From: an uncultured Prevotellaceae bacterium
GTDB lineage: Bacteria > Bacteroidota > Bacteroidia > Bacteroidales > Muribaculaceae
Reading direction: 5' to 3'
NCBI GenBank assembly: GCA_905207705.1
Contig: CAJLMA010000007.1
Coordinates: forward strand, 62,001 to 126,000
DNA length: 64,000 nucleotides
Of the stretch, positions 60,461 through 64,000 are shown in pieces. The translations under genes and the position numbers were made by a program. Under the pieces are notes generated by a model, which was not told where the DNA came from, did no database searches, and worked only from the letters and a program-made list of their open reading frames with translations. Positions within the stretch are counted from its first letter, which is position 1. Each line of letters opens with the position of its first letter.

Positions 60461-60934
60461 ATGGAAGAAAAAATTTTAAGTACAAAGATAAGAGTTTACT
60501 CGTATAATGAGTTAACCGACGTGCGCAAAAAGTTGGTAGACCTTGCAAAGGAGGCGACGAAACATTCGTATGCTCCTTATAGCAAGTTCCATGTAGGTGC
60601 TGCGCTGTTGCTTGGCAATGGAGAGATAATCACTGGATCCAATCAAGAGAATGTCGCATTCCCGTCGGGAACTTGTGCCGAGCGCACGACCATATTTTAC
60701 GCCTCGTCGCGTTTCCCTGGAGAACGGTTTGATAAACTTGCAGTTGCCGCATGGCACGATGGGGATTTTGTGGAGGTTCCGGCTGCTCCGTGCGGTGCGT
60801 GTCGTCAAGCTATATTGGAATATGAAACTCTTGGGGGCAGGCCTATTGAGATAATCCTGTGCGGAAAGGATTACATTTACATCATAGAGGATGGCATCAA
60901 GGCTTTGTTGCCATTGTGTTTCGACAAGTTCTGA
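60461..60934 (+). CDS. cdd: Cytidine deaminase
   Basis: 157 residues from ATG 60461; upstream in-frame codons overlap the divergent gene. It deaminates cytidine and deoxycytidine to uridine forms in pyrimidine salvage. Zinc site: CAERTTIFYA (Cys, Glu) and PCGACRQAI (two Cys). A TATATTTG -7 box at 60435-60442 leaves a short leader, which supports this start. Confidence 0.95.
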   Translation: MEEKILSTKIRVYSYNELTDVRKKLVDLAKEATKHSYAPYSKFHVGAALLLGNGEIITGSNQENVAFPSGTCAERTTIFYASSRFPGERFDKLAVAAWHDGDFVEVPAAPCGACRQAILEYETLGGRPIEIILCGKDYIYIIEDGIKALLPLCFDKF

Positions 60935-60935
60935 T

Positions 60936-61008
60936 TGTGCCGTTAGGCATGGGGATTCTTTGTATGACATAGGCTGAACCGCTGCAAGGTTCGGCACAAA
61001 CTTTTTTT
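60936..61008 (+). terminator. Terminator after cdd
   Basis: A 7-bp outer stem TGTGCCG/CGGCACA (60936-60942, 60992-60998) with an inner GAACC/GGTTC hairpin, then AACTTTTTTT. The loop is long, but the final U-tract is good. Confidence 0.6.
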
Positions 61009-61048
61009 GCATTATTTCATCGAAAAAGTCACGAAAAACTGATGTGTG

Positions 61049-61079
61049 TTTGCAAGAACAAATAAAAAATGTAATTTTG
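61049..61079 (+). promoter_or_regulatory. Promoter of the NamZ-like/symporter operon
   Basis: TTTG 61049-61052, a 19-nt spacer, TAATTTTG 61072-61079. A leader of about 120 nt precedes ATG 61209. Confidence 0.75.
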
Positions 61080-61208
61080 TGAAAATACAAGATAAGGTTG
61101 AAACCATGAATAATCTTATTATCTTCCTTAAAACGGCTGATATGGATAAACGGTTCTGCTTTAAAACAATACACAATTATTTAATCTAAAGAACATCATT
61201 TGTAAGAA

Positions 61209-62387
61209 ATGAGAAAAAACTTTCTTGGAATTTTTATGTTGCTGTCCATGATTTTGTGGACGGCTACTGTTGTCGCGCAGGAAATACAGCCGGGAGCGGC
61301 AAGCGTGAGCGAATACGCGTCAATGCTTGAAGGGAAGCGTGTGGCATTGCTTAGTAACCATACGGGCATGGTGGGCGACAAGCACACTCTCGACTTGATG
61401 CTTGAAAATGGGATAGATGTCACTACAATTTTCTCTCCCGAACATGGTTTTCGCGGAAATGCCGATGCCGGCGAGAAAGTGTCGAGCAGTGTCGACAGCA
61501 AGACGGGAATACCAATAGCGTCTCTTTACGAAGGAAATACTAAGATGCCTGCGGCAGCGACAATGGAAAAGTTTGATGTCATAGTTGTCGATATTCAAGA
61601 TGTAGGATTGAGGTATTATACATATTACATTACGATGGTTCATCTCATGGATGCCGCTGTCAAGTATGACAAGGAATTTCTCGTGCTTGACCGTCCAAAT
61701 CCCAATGGAATGTATGTCGACGGGCCGATACTCGACATGAAATACAAGTCGGGCGTTGGGTGGTTGCCTATTCCTGTGGTGCATGGCATGACTCTTGGCG
61801 AGCTTGCCTTAATGGCCGACGGTGAAGGTTGGCTTGAAGGCGGAAAGCATCTCGGCGACCGTTTGAAAGTGGTGAAATGCAAGGGATACACGCATCAGAG
61901 CCGTTATGAGCTGCCCGTAGCTCCATCGCCCAACTTGAAGTCGATGTTGTCCATTTACCTTTATCCGTCCACTTGCTATTTTGAGGGTACCGTTGCAAGT
62001 CTTGGCCGTGGAACCGACAAGCCGTTTGAAATTTACGGACATCCCGACATGAAGGGTTGTGATTTCTCGTTCACTCCACGCAGCGTGCCGGGGGCAAAGA
62101 ACCCTCCATTGCTCGACCAAAAGTGCTACGGTCGCGACTTATCGGGACTTGAGCCCGAGGAAGTAATAGCCGCCGGTATCAATCTCGAGTATGTGATAGA
62201 TGCCTACAACAAGGTCGGCATTGGCGATAAGTTCTTTACTTCATTTTTTGAGAAGCTGATAGGTGACGGCAACGTGCGCAAGATGATTGAAGATGGCAAG
62301 AGTGCCGCCGAGATAAAAGCGACATGGAGCGACGATGTGGAGAATTTCAAGCAGCAAAGGCGCAAGTACCTTTTGTATGCCGAGTAA
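61209..62387 (+). CDS. DUF1343 protein, NamZ-type exo-N-acetylmuramidase
   Basis: 392 residues. Signal peptide 1-23. It has the DUF1343 fold signatures LSNHTGMVGDKHTLD, IFSPEHGFRGNADAGE (residues ~76-91), VDIQDVGLRYYTYY and DRPNPNGMYVDGPIL. A characterised member of this family, Bacillus NamZ, releases terminal N-acetylmuramic acid from peptidoglycan fragments (family GH171). A periplasmic wall-recycling role is inferred, supported by the sodium symporter gene 34 bp downstream. Confidence 0.88.
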   Translation: MRKNFLGIFMLLSMILWTATVVAQEIQPGAASVSEYASMLEGKRVALLSNHTGMVGDKHTLDLMLENGIDVTTIFSPEHGFRGNADAGEKVSSSVDSKTGIPIASLYEGNTKMPAAATMEKFDVIVVDIQDVGLRYYTYYITMVHLMDAAVKYDKEFLVLDRPNPNGMYVDGPILDMKYKSGVGWLPIPVVHGMTLGELALMADGEGWLEGGKHLGDRLKVVKCKGYTHQSRYELPVAPSPNLKSMLSIYLYPSTCYFEGTVASLGRGTDKPFEIYGHPDMKGCDFSFTPRSVPGAKNPPLLDQKCYGRDLSGLEPEEVIAAGINLEYVIDAYNKVGIGDKFFTSFFEKLIGDGNVRKMIEDGKSAAEIKATWSDDVENFKQQRRKYLLYAE

Positions 62388-62421
62388 GTGGATATTAACA
62401 TTAGGAATATAAATCATCTAT

Positions 62422-63882
62422 ATGACACCTGTAGTAGTTCTTGCCACGATAGTTGGCTATTTCATATTGCTTTTTCTCGTTTCTTATGTGGCAGGCCGCA
62501 ATAGCGACAATGCAAGCTTTTTTACCGGTAGCCGGCAAGCCCCGTGGTACATAGTGGCTTTTGCAACGATGGGGGCTGCCATATCGGGGGTTACGTTCAT
62601 TTCGGTTCCCGGCATGGTGGTCGCCAAGGGGTATAGCTACTTGCAAATGGTGCTTGGATTCATAATAGGGTATATTGCCATTGCTTTTGTGCTTGTGCCT
62701 CTGTTCTATAAAAAGAATCTTATTTCCATTTACGGGTATCTCGAACAGCGTTTTGGCGCGATGACCTATAAGAGCGGTGCATGGTTTTTCTTTGTTTCCA
62801 AGATGCTTGGTGCGGCTGTGAGGTTCTTTGTGGTCTGTGTCGTGTTGCAAAGTCTGGTTTTCGAGCCGCTCGGCATCCCGTTTGTGTTCAATGTCATAGT
62901 AACCATTGCGTTGATATGGTTGTACACCAAGCAGGGTGGCGTGAAGACCGTCATTTGGACCGACACATTGAAATCGTTCTGCCTTGTCATGTCGGTCGTT
63001 TTATGTATAGTGTTCATAGCCCGGGGGCTTGGGTACGACTTTTTGACTATGGTTTCGGCTGTTGCTTCGGATGAAACGTCGAGGATGTTTTATTTCGACG
63101 ACCCCAAGTCGGGAGAGTATTTTTGGAAGCAGTTCCTTGCCGGTATTTTCATGGTGATTGCCACTTCGGGACTTGATCAGGACATGATGCAACGCAATCT
63201 CGCTTGCAAGAATTCAAAGGAGTCGCAGAAAAACATGATAGTCAGCGGTATCTCGCAATTTTTTGTTATCGCGTTGTTCTTGATTCTCGGCACGTTGCTC
63301 GTTATTTATGTACAGAATACTCCGGGACTTGAAATACCCGAGAAGACCGATGAATTGTTCGGTCTCGTGGCTGCCGATAAGTCCATGCCTATAATCGTTG
63401 GCATATTGTTTATTTTGGGATTGATTTCGGCTGCATATTCGGCTGCCGGTTCGGCATTGACCTCGTTGACGACGTCGTTTACCGTCGATATATTGAAGGC
63501 CAACGTAAAGCATGATGAGCGCAAATTGACTCACACTCGCAAATTTGTGCATCTTGGCATGTCGGTGTGCATGGGTATCGTCATAATCGTGTTTTACATA
63601 ATAAGCAACAGCGATGCCATAAGCGCCGTTTATACATTGGCGAGTTATACTTACGGGCCTATTTTGGGCTTGTTTACATTCGGACTTGCGGTGAAAAACA
63701 AGGTCAGGGACCGTTTTGTGCCTTATGTGTGCATTGCCGCGCCGGTGATTTGCTATTTCGTGCAAGGAGCATTGTTCGATTATTTCGGATATGTAATGAG
63801 TTTTGAACTGCTCCTGTTGAACGCCGCAGTTACTTTTGTCGGATTGCTTTTGCTGTCGACAGGGAAGAAAATAGAAGCATGA
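62422..63882 (+). CDS. Sodium:solute symporter (SSS family)
   Basis: 486 residues with about 13 hydrophobic helices. The SSS signature is seen around GSRQAPWYIVAFATMGAAISGVTF, SGLDQDMMQRNLACKN and AAYSAAGSALTSLTTSFTVD, which carry the sodium site serines and threonines. The substrate is not determined. Its tight linkage to the NamZ-type muramidase suggests import of MurNAc or another wall sugar. Confidence 0.9.
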   Translation: MTPVVVLATIVGYFILLFLVSYVAGRNSDNASFFTGSRQAPWYIVAFATMGAAISGVTFISVPGMVVAKGYSYLQMVLGFIIGYIAIAFVLVPLFYKKNLISIYGYLEQRFGAMTYKSGAWFFFVSKMLGAAVRFFVVCVVLQSLVFEPLGIPFVFNVIVTIALIWLYTKQGGVKTVIWTDTLKSFCLVMSVVLCIVFIARGLGYDFLTMVSAVASDETSRMFYFDDPKSGEYFWKQFLAGIFMVIATSGLDQDMMQRNLACKNSKESQKNMIVSGISQFFVIALFLILGTLLVIYVQNTPGLEIPEKTDELFGLVAADKSMPIIVGILFILGLISAAYSAAGSALTSLTTSFTVDILKANVKHDERKLTHTRKFVHLGMSVCMGIVIIVFYIISNSDAISAVYTLASYTYGPILGLFTFGLAVKNKVRDRFVPYVCIAAPVICYFVQGALFDYFGYVMSFELLLLNAAVTFVGLLLLSTGKKIEA

Positions 63883-63928
63883 TTTTCCTTCCTATGCGAG
63901 CGTGTGGATTCCTCTTTAAGCGTGGATT

Positions 63929-64000
63929 ATGGCAAAGGGTTTGATAAATAAGTATATTTGGATTATCGACACTATTCAACGTTATGGCCGCATAACGCGC
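63929..64000 (+). CDS. WYL-type regulator, 5' end only
   Basis: ATG 63929 opens 24 codons that run off the right edge. The start (MAKGLINKYIWIIDT, then RYGRITR) matches the helix-turn-helix beginning of WYL-domain transcriptional regulators common in Bacteroidales. Function beyond that cannot be judged. It follows the symporter gene by 46 bp. Confidence 0.65.
   Translation, partial: MAKGLINKYIWIIDTIQRYGRITR

Overview
The window reads as chromosomal DNA of a gut-type Bacteroidales, probably Muribaculaceae or a close relative. The evidence is: (i) promoters of the Bacteroidetes sigma type (TTG or TTTG, about 19-20 nt, then TAnnTTTG) and few purine-rich ribosome sites; (ii) several large secreted proteins ending in type IX secretion (Por)-like C-terminal domains; (iii) Bacteroidetes-only families such as the DUF4294 protein and an SpmA/SpmB-like fusion; (iv) housekeeping genes in Bacteroidales-like order. 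The genus is an inference. No phage, insertion sequence or CRISPR array was seen.

Layout. 1-7.4 kb (minus strand): a secreted gingipain-adhesin-like protein cut by the left edge, a DUF4294 protein, a membrane protein with pdxB, and the operon epsC, rRNA methyltransferase, purD. 7.4-11.1 kb: an AT-rich accessory patch with an acyltransferase, tRNA-Met(CAT), a Fic protein with a repeat-rich promoter, and a small secreted-protein gene broken by an in-frame TAG. 11.1-13.0 kb: a lipoprotein hydrolase. 13.0-13.7 kb: a non-coding gap with a candidate small RNA. 13.7-18.1 kb: operon yceD-rpmF-fabH-era-der. 18.1-22 kb: polyprenyl synthase with rnhB, then a HAD phosphatase with an orphan histidine kinase. 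22.2-25.1 kb (plus): a GH3-like protein and alkaline phosphatase, followed by a structured candidate ncRNA on the opposite strand.

25.5-36.2 kb (minus) is a secretome block: a small lipoprotein, a C10 cysteine protease, and a three-gene operon of a two-domain adhesin, an M6 metalloprotease and an FN3 protein. 36.5-39.7 kb: proB-proA and an AlkD-like protein. 40.0-47.8 kb (plus): the SpmA/SpmB fusion, ybeY, mnmG, apt, uvrC, dtd, a MazG-like protein and deoC. A perfect ParB-type parS match lies between mnmG and apt. 47.9-50.4 kb: a CAP protein and a secreted nuclease. 50.6-53.6 kb: an SGNH protein plus MBOAT acyltransferase pair. 53.6-56.0 kb: an MsbA-like exporter and purN. 56.2-59.1 kb: an outer-membrane barrel. 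59.1-59.4 kb: a promoter and competing hairpins without a convincing gene. 59.4 kb to the end: a LysM glucosaminidase, cytidine deaminase, a NamZ-type muramidase with a sodium symporter (likely wall-sugar recycling), and the start of a WYL regulator.

The strongest candidates for something undescribed are the structured RNAs at about 25.2-25.4 kb and 59.2-59.4 kb, the short hairpin-terminated RNA at 13.2 kb, and the Fic operator array. Nothing was checked against a database; family names come from recognition of motifs in the translated sequence.
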